Under the pieces are notes generated by a model that searched no databases, was not told the origin of the DNA, and worked only from the letters and a program-made list of their open reading frames with translations. From assembly GCA_015689685.1 (NCBI GenBank), contig WVSL01000005.1:186001-250000 (forward strand): a stretch of DNA of 64,000 bases, in the 5' to 3' direction. Positions 33,533-43,236 of this stretch are shown piece by piece. Source of the stretch: Rhodobacterales bacterium HKCCE2091. Its GTDB lineage: Bacteria > Pseudomonadota > Alphaproteobacteria > Rhodobacterales > Rhodobacteraceae. A program made the translations under genes and the position numbers. The first letter of the stretch is position 1; every line of letters starts with the position of its first letter.

Positions 33533-33661
33533 GTAGGATCCTCGTCGGGTCATGGGGGGCGGGCAGGGGGCAGCCCGCTTGCGAAGTGGGCGCACCCTAG
33601 GAGCCGAGTCTTAAGACGTGGTGAAGCGCCGATTTCTCGGAAATCCGGCCCCTCGGCGGGG

Positions 33662-34495
33662 TCAGTCCGCCGGACGCCCCGCCGCGAGCAGCGCGTCGAT
33701 CTCGCCGCCCGGGGCCGCGGTCTTGAGCGCGTCGAAGCGGCCGTCGACCAGCATCGGGCCGAGGCATCCGCGGATCGCGGCATGGGCGACCCGCGCGACC
33801 TGGCTGCCGGTGGAAATCCTGCGGACGCCGAGCGTGGCGAAGTCCGCGAGCCGGAGGTCGCGCAGCGGGCCCGCCGACAGCGCGTTCACCGGCGCGGAAA
33901 CGGCCGAGACCACCTGTTCCAGTTCCGCCCGCCCCGGCGGCACGGGAAGGTAGAGGCAGTCGGCCCCGGCGGCTTCGAACGCCTGCAACCGGCGAATGCC
34001 TTCCGCGAGGTCGTAGGACCCGTTCATCACGCCGTCCGCCCGGGCGGTCAGCACGAAGGGCCGGCCGAGCGCGCGGGCGCCGGCGACGGCGGCGCGGATA
34101 CGCTCCACCGCCAGGTCGAAGTCGTAGGATGGCGCGCCCTCGGCCACCCGCGTGTCCTCGATCCCGCAGCCGGACAGGCCGATCTCGCCCGCGAGGCGCA
34201 CGGTTTCGGCGACCTCGTCCGGCGTGTCGCCGAATCCGTTCTCGAAATCGCCGTTCACCGGAAGGTCGGTGGCAGCGAGGATGTCCTGCGCGTGGCCAAG
34301 GGCCTCGTCGCGTGTCACGCCGCCGAGGTCGGCGCGGCCGAGGGTGAAGGCGTGGGCCGCGGACGAGGTGGCGAGCGCCTTCGCGCCCATCGCGGCCATC
34401 ATCCGGGCGGTGCCCATGTCCCACGGGTTCGGCATGATGAAGCAGCCGGCGGCATGAAGCGCAACGAAGCGGTCGTGGCGGGCGGAAAGGGACAT
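33662..34495 (-). CDS. Isocitrate lyase/PEP mutase superfamily enzyme
   Basis: 277 residues; the start is at MSLSARHD, which gives family length. TIM-barrel landmarks include MPNPWDMGTARMM, LPVNGDFENGFGDT and GCGIEDTRV, with the metal-binding Asp/Glu residues of the superfamily. The KKCGH loop of true isocitrate lyase is absent, so it belongs to the PEP mutase/oxaloacetate decarboxylase-like group that makes or breaks C-C or P-C bonds in oxo acids. The substrate is unknown. It is a lone gene. Confidence 0.9.
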   Translation of the reverse strand: MSLSARHDRFVALHAAGCFIMPNPWDMGTARMMAAMGAKALATSSAAHAFTLGRADLGGVTRDEALGHAQDILAATDLPVNGDFENGFGDTPDEVAETVRLAGEIGLSGCGIEDTRVAEGAPSYDFDLAVERIRAAVAGARALGRPFVLTARADGVMNGSYDLAEGIRRLQAFEAAGADCLYLPVPPGRAELEQVVSAVSAPVNALSAGPLRDLRLADFATLGVRRISTGSQVARVAHAAIRGCLGPMLVDGRFDALKTAAPGGEIDALLAAGRPAD

Positions 34496-34581
34496 GGGGC
34501 GGACCTGCGGTGGCGGCTCGTGTCGAGTATTCACCGCGCCGGGGTAAAGGAAAAGGGGGACGACTTCGCCCCACCTCGATG

Positions 34582-34854
34582 TCATTGCGTTGGATTCAGA
34601 AGCTCTGCCAACGGGCCTTCCAGCAGGATCTCCGTCCAGTCCGGCGAAACCACCAGGGTCGCGAGGAAGTGGTCCCGTCTTCCGTAGAGCACGACACAGG
34701 GGCCATCCCAATCGCCGGTCATGGGCCAGGTGTGGAAACACAGGTCTTCCATCGGCCAATCGCGACCGAAGCCGTTTTCCTCGAGGCTTTCGAGTATGGT
34801 CTCATCGAGATGGTGAAGTGGAACGCCGTCCCAGACGATCTTCCAGTCAGACAT
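34582..34854 (-). CDS. Small protein of unknown function
   Basis: 90 residues starting MSDWKIVWDGV with a GGAGG site 6-8 bases upstream. It is acidic and Trp-rich (WKIVWDG, TGDWDGP, SPDWTEI) with no signal peptide or membrane segment. I do not recognise a family. Gene-like features are the good ribosome site and the fit between neighbouring genes. Confidence 0.6.
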   Translation of the reverse strand: MSDWKIVWDGVPLHHLDETILESLEENGFGRDWPMEDLCFHTWPMTGDWDGPCVVLYGRRDHFLATLVVSPDWTEILLEGPLAELLNPTQ

Positions 34855-35002
34855 GACATATCCTCCAGCTAGACAACCGGTTCGGTTACGTCGGAGTGTC
34901 ATGTCGATGCGTGCTGGATACCTCGTCCAGCCAGGGCCGGCAACCGCGATCCATGGCCGCCGAGCGGGCAACGGGCGGTGCGATACGCCGGTCGAGAGCC
35001 GT

Positions 35003-36301
35003 TCAGCTTTCGCGGAAGGCGCGGCCGAAGTAGTCGGTGAAGGGCCGCAGGAGATAGGCCATCGGCGTGCGATCCTCGGTGCGGATGAAGGCCTCGACGG
35101 GCATCCCCGGCAACAGGACCTGTCCCGAAAGACGCTCTGTCTCGCCCTCGTTCAGCACCAGTTCGACTTCGTAGAAGCTCGCCCGCGTCGCGTCGTCGAC
35201 GAAGGCGTCGGCGGAGACGCGGGTGACGGTGCCGAAAAGCTCGGGCGTGGTGCGGGTGTCGAAGGCGGGGAAGCGCAGGCCGGCGTCCTGCCCGGCGAAG
35301 ACCTGGTCGACGTGGATCGAGGGGATGCGCGCGGTGATAACGAGCGGCTGGTCCTGCGGCACGAGGTACATCACGGGCTCCGCCGCACGGACGACCGATT
35401 GCGGGCCGAACACCGTGAGACCGTAGACCACGCCCGAAACCGGCGCCCGCACGTCCATGCGTTCGAGCCTGCGGGTGAGCGCCCGTTCGCGTTCCGCCAG
35501 TTCCTCTTCCTCGGCGCGGACCTGTCGAAGCTCGGCGATCGCTTCCTCGCGGCGCTCGTTCAGGCGCTGGAGGATGACGAGTTCGATCTCTGTGACGCGG
35601 CCTTCGGACTGGGCGATGCCGGCGTCGATCTCGCCGATGGAGCCCTGGAGATCGGCCTCCTCGCGCTGAAGCTGCAACACCCGCGCCGCCTGGGCGAGAC
35701 CGCGTTCGAGCAGGCTCTGCTGCGCCTCCAGATCCTCGGCCACCAGTTCCTGCCGGCGCACGGCGGCGACGCGCTGCGCCTGCAGCCCCTCGACCTGCGC
35801 CGCGATCTGTTCCGTCCGGCGGGTGAGCTGGTCGATCTCGCGCTCCAGCGTCTCGGCCCGTGCGACGAAGAGGTTGTCCTGGCCTTCGAGGATGTCGGCG
35901 AGTTCGGGATCCCGCGCCGCGGCCTCGATGAGCGCGGTGGGGAAGGTCACGCTGTCGGCCTCGTCCCGCTCGGCCTCAAGCCGGGCGCGGCGGGCGCGCA
36001 ACTCGTTCAGCTGGCCGCGGATCACCGTACGCTCGGACGCGACGTCGGAGCCGTCGAGCCGCAGGAGCACGTCGCCTGCCGAAACCACGCTGCCTTCCTG
36101 CACCGCGATCTCGGCCACCACGCCGCCGTCGGGGTGCTGTATCGCCTGGCGGTTCTGTTCCACCTCGATCTGCCCGGAGGCGACGACGGCCCCGGCGATC
36201 TGAGTCGTGAACGCCCAGGTGCCGAACCCGCCGATCAGCACGAGCAGCGCGGCGATGCCGAGCAGGACGGGGCGGCGGACGGACCAGGCGGGGCGGCTCA
36301 T
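35003..36301 (-). CDS. HlyD/PrtE-family adaptor of a type I secretion system
   Basis: 432 residues. A short cytoplasmic tail and one membrane helix ([20 protein letters not shown]) are followed by a lipoyl half ([20 protein letters not shown]), a long coiled coil (about 95-280, many Glu/Arg/Gln heptads), the second half-motif ([12 protein letters not shown]) and a beta-barrel C-terminus. This is the periplasmic adaptor that links the ABC exporter encoded upstream to an outer-membrane TolC. The start overlaps the exporter stop as ATGA. No tolC gene is in the window. Confidence 0.93.
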   Translation of the reverse strand: MSRPAWSVRRPVLLGIAALLVLIGGFGTWAFTTQIAGAVVASGQIEVEQNRQAIQHPDGGVVAEIAVQEGSVVSAGDVLLRLDGSDVASERTVIRGQLNELRARRARLEAERDEADSVTFPTALIEAAARDPELADILEGQDNLFVARAETLEREIDQLTRRTEQIAAQVEGLQAQRVAAVRRQELVAEDLEAQQSLLERGLAQAARVLQLQREEADLQGSIGEIDAGIAQSEGRVTEIELVILQRLNERREEAIAELRQVRAEEEELAERERALTRRLERMDVRAPVSGVVYGLTVFGPQSVVRAAEPVMYLVPQDQPLVITARIPSIHVDQVFAGQDAGLRFPAFDTRTTPELFGTVTRVSADAFVDDATRASFYEVELVLNEGETERLSGQVLLPGMPVEAFIRTEDRTPMAYLLRPFTDYFGRAFRES

Positions 36302-38166
36302 TGCCCGGCCTCCCGGCGCTGCGGGCGCGGCGCGGCGGGTTGACCCGCGGGCTTGGCGGCAACGGGCTGCGCGGCCTGCGGCTGCGGGGCGGGCTGTTGC
36401 GGGGCGGCTTGCTGCGCGGCCGGCTGCTGCGCGGCCGGCTGTTGCGGGGCGCCCTGGGGCGGGCGCGACAGTTCGGAATAGTTCGACACGGTCTTCTTCA
36501 GGACGTCCTGTGTCGGGCCGAAGGCACGCGCCATGCCGCCGTCGAGCACCAGTAGCTTCTCGCATTCCTCGATCGCGGCGGGGCGGTGCGCCATGATGAT
36601 CGCGGACTTGCCCTCGGCCTTCAGGCCCCGCACGGCCTGGTTCAGCGCCATCGAGCCCTCGTGGTCGAGGTTCGCGTTCGGCTCGTCCAGCACCAGGATC
36701 ACCGGGTCGCCGTAGAGCGCGCGGGCAAGGCCGATCCGCTGGATCTGCCCGCCGGACAGGCGCGATCCGATGTTCGCGACCTGGGTGTCGTAGCCCTTGG
36801 GCTGGTTCAGGATGATGTCATGGGCCGCGGCCTTCTTCGCGGCCTCGACGATCTTGTCCGGGTCGGGGTTCGGGTCGAGCCGGGCGATGTTCTCGGCGAT
36901 GGTGCCGCCGAACAGCGTGACCCGCTGCGGCAGGTAGCCGATCAGCCGGCCGAGAACGTCGGGGTCGTACTGGTCGAGCGTCGCGCCGTCGAGCCGGACC
37001 TGTCCGCCGGCGGGCAGCCAGACCCCGATCAGCGCGCGGGCCAGCGTCGACTTGCCCGCGCCCGAGGGGCCGATGATGCCCACGGCCTCGCCGGGTTCGA
37101 CCTTGAAGGAGACCATGCGCAGGGTCGGTTGAGTCTCGCCGGGGGGGACGACGGAAAGCTGGTGGATGTCGAGCCTGGCCGCCGGGCGGGGCAGGGCGAG
37201 CCGCTTGGGCTCCACCGGCACGGTGTTCACCAGTTCCTGCAGGTTCTGCCAGCCCTGCCGGGCCCGGTCGATCATCGCCCACTGGCCGATCGTCATCTCG
37301 ATCGGCGCGAGCGCGCGGCCAAGCAGGATGGAGCCCGCGATCATCGCGCCGGAGGTCATCTCGTTCTGCAGCACGAGGTAGGCGCCGAGCCCGAGCATCG
37401 CCGATTGCAGGAACAGCCGCAGGGTCTTGGTCAGGGTGGTGAAGCCGCCGACGCGGTCGGCGGTCGCGACGGACTGGCCGAGCGCGTTCTCGCGCTCCGT
37501 CCGCCAGCGCGCCAGCGCCGCGTTGGCCATGCCGAGCGAGCGGATCAGCTCGGCCTCGCCCTGCATCTCGGCGGCGAGCCGGTCGGCGCCACGGCCCGCG
37601 ACGGTGGCCTCGCGCAGGGGGCGGCGGGTGACGGTCTGGTTGACGATGGTGATGATGATCAGGAGCACCCCGCCGCCGATGGCGAGCCAGCCGAGCCACG
37701 GGTGGAACACGAAGATCGCCGCGATGAAGAGCGGGGTCCAGGGAATGTCGAACAGCGCAAGGAACGCGGGCGAGGTCATCAGCCGCTGCACCGCTTCGAG
37801 ATCCTGTAAGCCGGTCTGGGCCGCGCCGTCGGTTCGGGCCTTCTGCAGCGCCGCGCGGAACACGCGTTCGTCCAGCCCGTCCTGGACCTTGGCCCCGACC
37901 CGCGCCGCCACGCGGGCGCGGACGTAGTCGAGGATGCCCATCATCAGGAACAGGAAGGCGACGAGGATCGACAGGGCGACGAGTGTTTCCTCGGACCGCG
38001 ATCCGAGCACCCGGTCGTAGACCTGGAGCATGTAGAGCGGCCCCGTCAGCATCAGGGCGTTCACGATCATCGAGAAGAAGAACACGCCCCAGAGGATCGG
38101 GAAAACGGTCCGCCGGATATGGGCGAGGGTCGCGTCCTCGCGGTCTTTCTGAGGTGCTCTGGCCAT
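36298..38166 (-). CDS. Type I secretion ABC exporter (PrtD-like) with Pro/Gln/Ala-rich tail
   Basis: 622 residues. Five or six membrane helices precede one nucleotide-binding domain with Walker [10 protein letters not shown], signature [17 protein letters not shown] and Walker [14 protein letters not shown]. There is no N-terminal C39 protease domain, so it is of the PrtD/HlyB-like protease-exporter kind. The last 55 or so residues are an unusual Gln/Pro/Ala-rich tail (e.g. [16 protein letters not shown]) absent from typical family members. Downstream, translationally coupled, is the adaptor. The upstream gene is the extracellular nuclease, with a strong terminator in between, so nuclease and exporter are separate transcripts. 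Confidence 0.94.
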   Translation of the reverse strand: MARAPQKDREDATLAHIRRTVFPILWGVFFFSMIVNALMLTGPLYMLQVYDRVLGSRSEETLVALSILVAFLFLMMGILDYVRARVAARVGAKVQDGLDERVFRAALQKARTDGAAQTGLQDLEAVQRLMTSPAFLALFDIPWTPLFIAAIFVFHPWLGWLAIGGGVLLIIITIVNQTVTRRPLREATVAGRGADRLAAEMQGEAELIRSLGMANAALARWRTERENALGQSVATADRVGGFTTLTKTLRLFLQSAMLGLGAYLVLQNEMTSGAMIAGSILLGRALAPIEMTIGQWAMIDRARQGWQNLQELVNTVPVEPKRLALPRPAARLDIHQLSVVPPGETQPTLRMVSFKVEPGEAVGIIGPSGAGKSTLARALIGVWLPAGGQVRLDGATLDQYDPDVLGRLIGYLPQRVTLFGGTIAENIARLDPNPDPDKIVEAAKKAAAHDIILNQPKGYDTQVANIGSRLSGGQIQRIGLARALYGDPVILVLDEPNANLDHEGSMALNQAVRGLKAEGKSAIIMAHRPAAIEECEKLLVLDGGMARAFGPTQDVLKKTVSNYSELSRPPQGAPQQPAAQQPAAQQAAPQQPAPQPQAAQPVAAKPAGQPAAPRPQRREAGQ

Positions 38167-38235
38167 GATCCCGTCCCGTTTGCCCCGTTTGCGGTGCCCG
38201 CGCAATCTAGACCCTGCACAGGCACGGGGACAGGA

Positions 38236-38272
38236 AAAACCGCGCCCCCGGAGATCGGTCGTCCGGGGGCGC
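38236..38272 (-). terminator. Strong intrinsic terminator after the nuclease gene
   Basis: An 11-base-pair perfect stem (GCGCCCCCGGA / TCCGGGGGCGC, 9-base loop, 38242-38272) is followed on the minus strand by GGTTTTTCC, a run of five T. It ends the 4.8-kb nuclease transcript before the exporter gene. Confidence 0.85.
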
Positions 38273-38294
38273 GCGAGGGTTCAGTCGGCCGCGG

Positions 38295-41200
38295 TCAGAT
38301 GATCGCGATGTCGTCGAAGTCGTAGCCGATCACGACCGGGTCGTGGTCGGAGGCGCCGAACACGCCGGGCTGGTAGAAGGCGGGGTCCTTGAACTGGCTC
38401 GAATAGTTGAACAGGTCCGGTTCGTCCGCGTTGATGTGCCACTCCGTCAGTCCGGTCACGTTGTCCGCGGCGCCGGTGGAGGCCAGCGCCTGGTCGAGCG
38501 CGCCGCGCTGACCGTCGAACACGAAGCTGTAGGCGTCGGCGTTGCCGATGAAGCTGTCGATCAGGTCGACGAGGCCCGGATCGCGCAACTCCTGCGTCGG
38601 ATCCTCCTGGGCGTAAGCGTTGAAGTCGCCGAGCAGGAGGTAATCCGTCGCGCCGTAGACATCGGTGATCCAGGTTTCCAGTTCCCCGGCCGCATCGGTG
38701 CGGGCGGCGTTCCAGAAACCCTGGCCGTCGCCCTGGTCGAAGTTCGGGTCCGCCAGCAGCGCGTCGAGCTGCGCCTGCGTGATCGCGGTGCCGCCCCCGT
38801 CCAGGTGCGCCTGTGCCGCGGCGGCGAGATCGTCGAGCCCGCTCGCGCCCTTGGACTTGAAGTGGTTCGACACGACCGTGACCTGTTCGCCGGTGGCCGG
38901 GTCCTCAAACGTCGCCGCGACCGAGGGGCGGGACCGCTGGAAGTCGCCCACGTCCGACCGGCCGAGCGCGGCCTGGATCGCGTCGGCGATGGCGAAGGTG
39001 TCCGCCGCCGAGGCCTCGTCGTAGACAACGAACCCCGAGGACACGAGGTCGAGCGCGCCGGCGTCGTAGATGATCGCCGTGGCGATCGCGTCGGAGCCGA
39101 CGGGCGCGCCGCCGTTGGGGTCGACGAAGTCGAAGGTGCCCGCCGTTCCGGTCCGGGCGAGGACCTCGGCGTTGAGCTTGGCGACGAGGTCGGAGAGCGC
39201 GACGGTGCCGTTGTTCTCGATCTCCTGCAGCGCGAAGATCTCCGCCCCGGTGCCGAGCATGGCGTCGACGATCTTGTCGGACTGGCGCGCGAAGTCGGAG
39301 GCGGACCGCGCCCCGCGGGAGCCGATCGTGGTGAAGTAGTTCAGCACGTTGAACGCCGCGATCTGGATGTCGCCGCCGACATCCTGCGGTGCCGCCTCCC
39401 GCGCGCCGGAATTGGTCGCCTCGTCGATGGCCAGCACGTCCGCGGGGATCAGCTTGTACTCGCTGAAAGTGTAGCTCATCACCCCGGTCAGGTCGCCGAC
39501 GATCTCGGCGCCGAGCCTGAGGGTCGGAACCCCGGCCGAGAAGTCGTCACCGCTGTCCACGATCCCGTCGCCGTCATCGCCCGCCGTGGTGTTGGCGAAG
39601 TAGGTGTAGGCGGCGGGGTTCGACTCGTTCGACCCGTCGTCCAGCGCCAGCCGGTTGTTGAGGTTGGCCTGGGTCAGCGCCGCGATCTCGGCCGCCTGGG
39701 TCTGGGCGTCGTAGATCTGGGTCGGCTGGATCTGGTTGCCCGATCCGATGGTCAGTTCGCCGAAGCGGTCGAAGTTGAAGTTCTCGAGGATGGTCAGCGG
39801 CGCGGTGCCGTCGGAGGTGACGGTGACGCGCATCCCCTCCACCGTCTCGTAGTCGAAGCCCGCGGGCGAGATCACGACCGTCGCCGGGGTCGGCAGCAGG
39901 TTGCCCTGGCTCGCCACGGTGTAGCTCGCGCTGCCGATCTGGGTCTCGCCGAAGTACTCCGACACGGTGCCGGAAAGCAGCAGTTCGTCGCCCACGGTCG
40001 GCAGGTTGGCCCCGTTGGTGAAGACGAACACGCCTTCGGAGGTCTGCGCGTCGCCGTCGCTGTCGGCATCCTCTTCCTGCAGGAAGAAGCCGCGGACGGT
40101 GACTTGGGTCACGATGGCCGACACGGTGACGACCTGCCCGGCATAGGCGCTGTCGCCGCCGGTGCCCTGGATCTGGCTGATCGTGACGATGTTGTCGTCG
40201 TCCTGGATCGTGCCGTCGGCGGTCGCGGTGGCGATGGTGCCGGTCGAGGGGTTCGACAGCGTGACGGTGAAGCCCTCGGGCCCCTCGGCATCGGTGTCGC
40301 CCGACACGCCGATGGTCAGAACCTTGCTGGTCTCGCCATCGGCGAAGCTGACCGTGCCGGACGGCAGGGTGCCGCCGAAGTCGGCCGCGTCGGCGGCGCC
40401 GCTGACGGCGTAGTCGACGCTGGCCGCTCCGGTGCCGTCGGTGCGGGTGACGGTGAAGGTGAACGGGGTGGTGCCGGCGTTGCCCTCGGCCTTCGATGCG
40501 TCCGTCGCCGCGATCGAGAAGCTGTTGCCGCCCGTCACCGGGTCGTTCGCGGCCCCCTTCGTCTCCGCCTCCGGCGCGCGCCAGGTGCCGTCCTCGTTCC
40601 GCTGGAGCGAGTAGCCCACGGGGTCGGAGCCGTCCTCGGCCACGAGGATGTCATCGGAGGCGAGGCCCGCGGCGGTGGTGCCCGCGGCGCCGGACATGCT
40701 GCCCTCGTAGCTCAGGAATTCCATCACGGTGCCGTTCTCGACCAGTGCGAACCCGTCGGGCGCGCCGTTCTGGATGCCGTTCGACGGATAGTCGATGACG
40801 TAGTAATCCCACGTCCCGTCCGACGACATCGAGGTCGCGGCGGTCAGCGCGGTGGTGCCGTAGACCGTGCCGCCGTTACCGTTGTAAAGCTCGACCGACA
40901 GGCCCGAGACATCCGCGCCCGCGGCCACGCGGACCTCGATGAACTCGCCGGTGTCGGTGCCGGTATTGTCGTAGTGAACCTCGTTGATCCGGGGCGGGGC
41001 GGGCGGAACCGGCGTGTTGGCCGCGCCCTTGGTCTCCGCTTCCGGCACGCGCCAGCTGCCGTCGTCGTTGCGCTGGAGCGAGAAGCCGACCGGCGTGCCG
41101 CCGTCCTCCGCCACGCCGATGTCGCTCGAGGGAAGTCCGGCGGCGGCGCCCTCGGCCGGGACCATAACGCCCTCGTAGCTCAGGAATTCCACCACGAACC

Positions 41201-43127
41201 CGTCGTTCACGAGCGCAATGCCGTCCGGCGCGCCGTTCTGGATGCCGTTGGAGGGGAAATCGAAGACGTAGTAGTCCCAGGTCCCGTCGCTGCTCGCGGT
41301 GGCGGCGGACACGGAAAGGGTGTCGTAGACCGTGCCGTTGGAGCCGTTGTAAAGCTCGACCGTCAGGCCCGAGACATCGGTCCCGGCAGCGGCGCGGACC
41401 TCGATGAATTCGCCCGCGTCGGTGCCTTCGTTGTCGTAGTGGACCTCGTTGATCCGCACGTCGAGCGCGTCGGGCGTGTCATTGTCGAGACCGCTGGTGT
41501 TGTCCTCCGGCCCGCGCCAGGTGCCATCGGCACTGCGCTGAAGCGACTGGCCCACAGGCGTGTCGCCGGCCTCGGACACGCCGATGTCGAGCGACGCCAT
41601 CCCCGCCGCGCTGCCGTCGACGGCGGTGAAGCTGCCCTCGTAGCTCAGGAACTCGATCACCGCGCCGCCATCGACCAGCGCCAGGCCGTCCGGCGCGCCG
41701 TTCTGCAGGCCGTTCGCCGGCAGGTTCAGGACGTAGTAGTCGTAGCTGCCATCTGTGCCGAACACGCCGCCCGCGACCGCGAGGGTGTTGTAGAGTGCGC
41801 CGTTGGACCCGTTGTAGAGCTCGACCGTCAGGGTCGAGACATCGGTGCCGGCGGCGACGCGGACCTCGATGAACTCGCCGGTATCGGTGCCCTCGTTGTC
41901 GTAGTGGAACTCGTTGATCCGGGCGTCGAGCGGGGCGACGTAGTCGTTGTCGAGACCGCTGGTATTGGCCTCGGCCGCGCGCCACGAACCGTCCTCGTTG
42001 CGCTGGAGCGAGTGGCCGACCGGGGTCGCGCCGTCCTCGGCCACGCCGATATCCCCCGAGGTCATCCCCGCGGCGGAGCCATCGGCGGCTGTCATCACGC
42101 CCTCGTAGCTGAGGAACTCGACCACGACACCGCCCGCGACCAGCGCGATCCCGTCCGGCGCGCCGTTCTGGATCCCGTTCGCGGGCAGGGCGATCACCCA
42201 GTAATCCCACGTCCCGTCGCTCGTCATGCTGCCGCCAGCGACGGAAAGCGTGTCGTAGAGGCTGCTGTTGGAGCCGTTGTACAGCTCGACGCTCAGTCCC
42301 GAGACGTCCTCGCCGGCGGCGACGCGGACCTCGATGAACTCGCCGGTGTCGGTGCCCTCGTTGTCGTAATGGAACTCGTTGATGCGGGCCGTGGTGGCGG
42401 GCGCGTCGGCCTCCCCGGTGATGGTGACGGTGACGGTCGCGGTGCTGGTGCCGCCGTTTCCATCGTCGACGGTGTAGGTGAAGGTGTCGGTCGCGGTCTC
42501 GCCCTCGGCCAGCGCGTCGAACACGGTGCCGGGCATGTAGACGACGTTGGTGCCGTCGAAGGTAACGGTGGCCCCGGCCGCGGAGGTCGCGGACACCCCG
42601 GTGATCGTCAGCGTGTCGCCGTCGAAGTCCCGGTCGTTCGCCAGGAGCGACGCGGCCGAGATCGTCAGGTCCTCGTTCTCGCCCGTCGCGGCGGTGTCGT
42701 CCCCGGCGAGGACCGCGTTGTTCCGCCCGTCGATGTAGAGCGTGTAGTCGTCTCCCGCGAAATAGAGCGCCTCGAAGCCGAACAGCCGGTCGAAGCCCTC
42801 GAGCGCGGAGGAAACGGTGGTGAAGCCGGGACGCACGTTGATTGTGTAATCCTCGACCGCACCGTCATAGATCGCGAGGTCGAATCCGCCCCGCGACCGC
42901 AGCACGTCGTCGCCCTGGCCGCCCCGGACGGTGTCGTCGCCGAAGCCCAGGTCGACGTAATCGTCGCCGTCGCCGGCGTCGACGCTGTCATCGCCGCGCC
43001 CGGTGAAGACAGCATCGTCGCCGCCGCCCGCGCTGACGGTGTCATCGCCGTTGAGGGTCTGGAACCGCTCGTCGGCGTCCGTGCCGGTGAAGCTGTCGTC
43101 GCCGTTCGTGCCGCGGGTATTGCTCAT
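38295..43127 (-). CDS. Giant ExeM/NucH-type extracellular nuclease with RTX and lamin-tail repeats
   Basis: 1610 residues, no Sec signal peptide. Residues 5-75 are RTX-like (GGDDAVFTGRGDDSVDAG). Residues 148-245 form a VCBS/Ig-like domain. Residues 248-867 are four lamin-tail (LTD) domains in an exact 155-residue period. A Calx-beta domain (about 870-980) follows, then the NucH-type region: an OB-like part (from IQGTGGDSAYAGQVV) and an endonuclease/exonuclease/phosphatase domain with ALQEIENNG, DFNAYAQEDP and the catalytic ASDHDP. Such enzymes cut extracellular DNA, for nutrition or biofilm turnover. Next to a type I exporter, it is almost certainly a type I substrate; RTX at the N-terminus rather than the C-terminus is unusual. 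Confidence 0.93.
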   Translation of the reverse strand: MSNTRGTNGDDSFTGTDADERFQTLNGDDTVSAGGGDDAVFTGRGDDSVDAGDGDDYVDLGFGDDTVRGGQGDDVLRSRGGFDLAIYDGAVEDYTINVRPGFTTVSSALEGFDRLFGFEALYFAGDDYTLYIDGRNNAVLAGDDTAATGENEDLTISAASLLANDRDFDGDTLTITGVSATSAAGATVTFDGTNVVYMPGTVFDALAEGETATDTFTYTVDDGNGGTSTATVTVTITGEADAPATTARINEFHYDNEGTDTGEFIEVRVAAGEDVSGLSVELYNGSNSSLYDTLSVAGGSMTSDGTWDYWVIALPANGIQNGAPDGIALVAGGVVVEFLSYEGVMTAADGSAAGMTSGDIGVAEDGATPVGHSLQRNEDGSWRAAEANTSGLDNDYVAPLDARINEFHYDNEGTDTGEFIEVRVAAGTDVSTLTVELYNGSNGALYNTLAVAGGVFGTDGSYDYYVLNLPANGLQNGAPDGLALVDGGAVIEFLSYEGSFTAVDGSAAGMASLDIGVSEAGDTPVGQSLQRSADGTWRGPEDNTSGLDNDTPDALDVRINEVHYDNEGTDAGEFIEVRAAAGTDVSGLTVELYNGSNGTVYDTLSVSAATASSDGTWDYYVFDFPSNGIQNGAPDGIALVNDGFVVEFLSYEGVMVPAEGAAAGLPSSDIGVAEDGGTPVGFSLQRNDDGSWRVPEAETKGAANTPVPPAPPRINEVHYDNTGTDTGEFIEVRVAAGADVSGLSVELYNGNGGTVYGTTALTAATSMSSDGTWDYYVIDYPSNGIQNGAPDGFALVENGTVMEFLSYEGSMSGAAGTTAAGLASDDILVAEDGSDPVGYSLQRNEDGTWRAPEAETKGAANDPVTGGNSFSIAATDASKAEGNAGTTPFTFTVTRTDGTGAASVDYAVSGAADAADFGGTLPSGTVSFADGETSKVLTIGVSGDTDAEGPEGFTVTLSNPSTGTIATATADGTIQDDDNIVTISQIQGTGGDSAYAGQVVTVSAIVTQVTVRGFFLQEEDADSDGDAQTSEGVFVFTNGANLPTVGDELLLSGTVSEYFGETQIGSASYTVASQGNLLPTPATVVISPAGFDYETVEGMRVTVTSDGTAPLTILENFNFDRFGELTIGSGNQIQPTQIYDAQTQAAEIAALTQANLNNRLALDDGSNESNPAAYTYFANTTAGDDGDGIVDSGDDFSAGVPTLRLGAEIVGDLTGVMSYTFSEYKLIPADVLAIDEATNSGAREAAPQDVGGDIQIAAFNVLNYFTTIGSRGARSASDFARQSDKIVDAMLGTGAEIFALQEIENNGTVALSDLVAKLNAEVLARTGTAGTFDFVDPNGGAPVGSDAIATAIIYDAGALDLVSSGFVVYDEASAADTFAIADAIQAALGRSDVGDFQRSRPSVAATFEDPATGEQVTVVSNHFKSKGASGLDDLAAAAQAHLDGGGTAITQAQLDALLADPNFDQGDGQGFWNAARTDAAGELETWITDVYGATDYLLLGDFNAYAQEDPTQELRDPGLVDLIDSFIGNADAYSFVFDGQRGALDQALASTGAADNVTGLTEWHINADEPDLFNYSSQFKDPAFYQPGVFGASDHDPVVIGYDFDDIAII
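40527..42386 (-). repeat. Four tandem 465-bp lamin-tail repeats in the nuclease gene
   Basis: The CGTTGAT landmark (start of each RINEFHYDNEGTDTGEF unit) occurs at 42377, 41912, 41447 and 40982, each exactly 465 bases (155 codons) apart. Units are near-identical, e.g. the recurring GEFIEVRVAAG and the block NGIQNGAPDGIALV. No indel separates any pair, which implies recent expansion or ongoing homogenisation. Confidence 0.9.
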
Positions 43128-43236
43128 CGTGGTCTTCCCCCAGAATCGTCAAGACATCGGGCGCGAGCCTCGCCGCCTTTTGTGACAGTTGCACGAGGTT
43201 GGACCGCGATTATCGGAGATTTCCAGTCTTGACCTT

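Noticed and set aside
38343-43232. A very long open frame on the plus strand opposite the nuclease gene
   Set aside because: It is low-complexity (Val/Gly/Arg/Ala/Asp-rich) and a by-product of high-GC codon use on the true strand; the minus-strand frame has clear domains.
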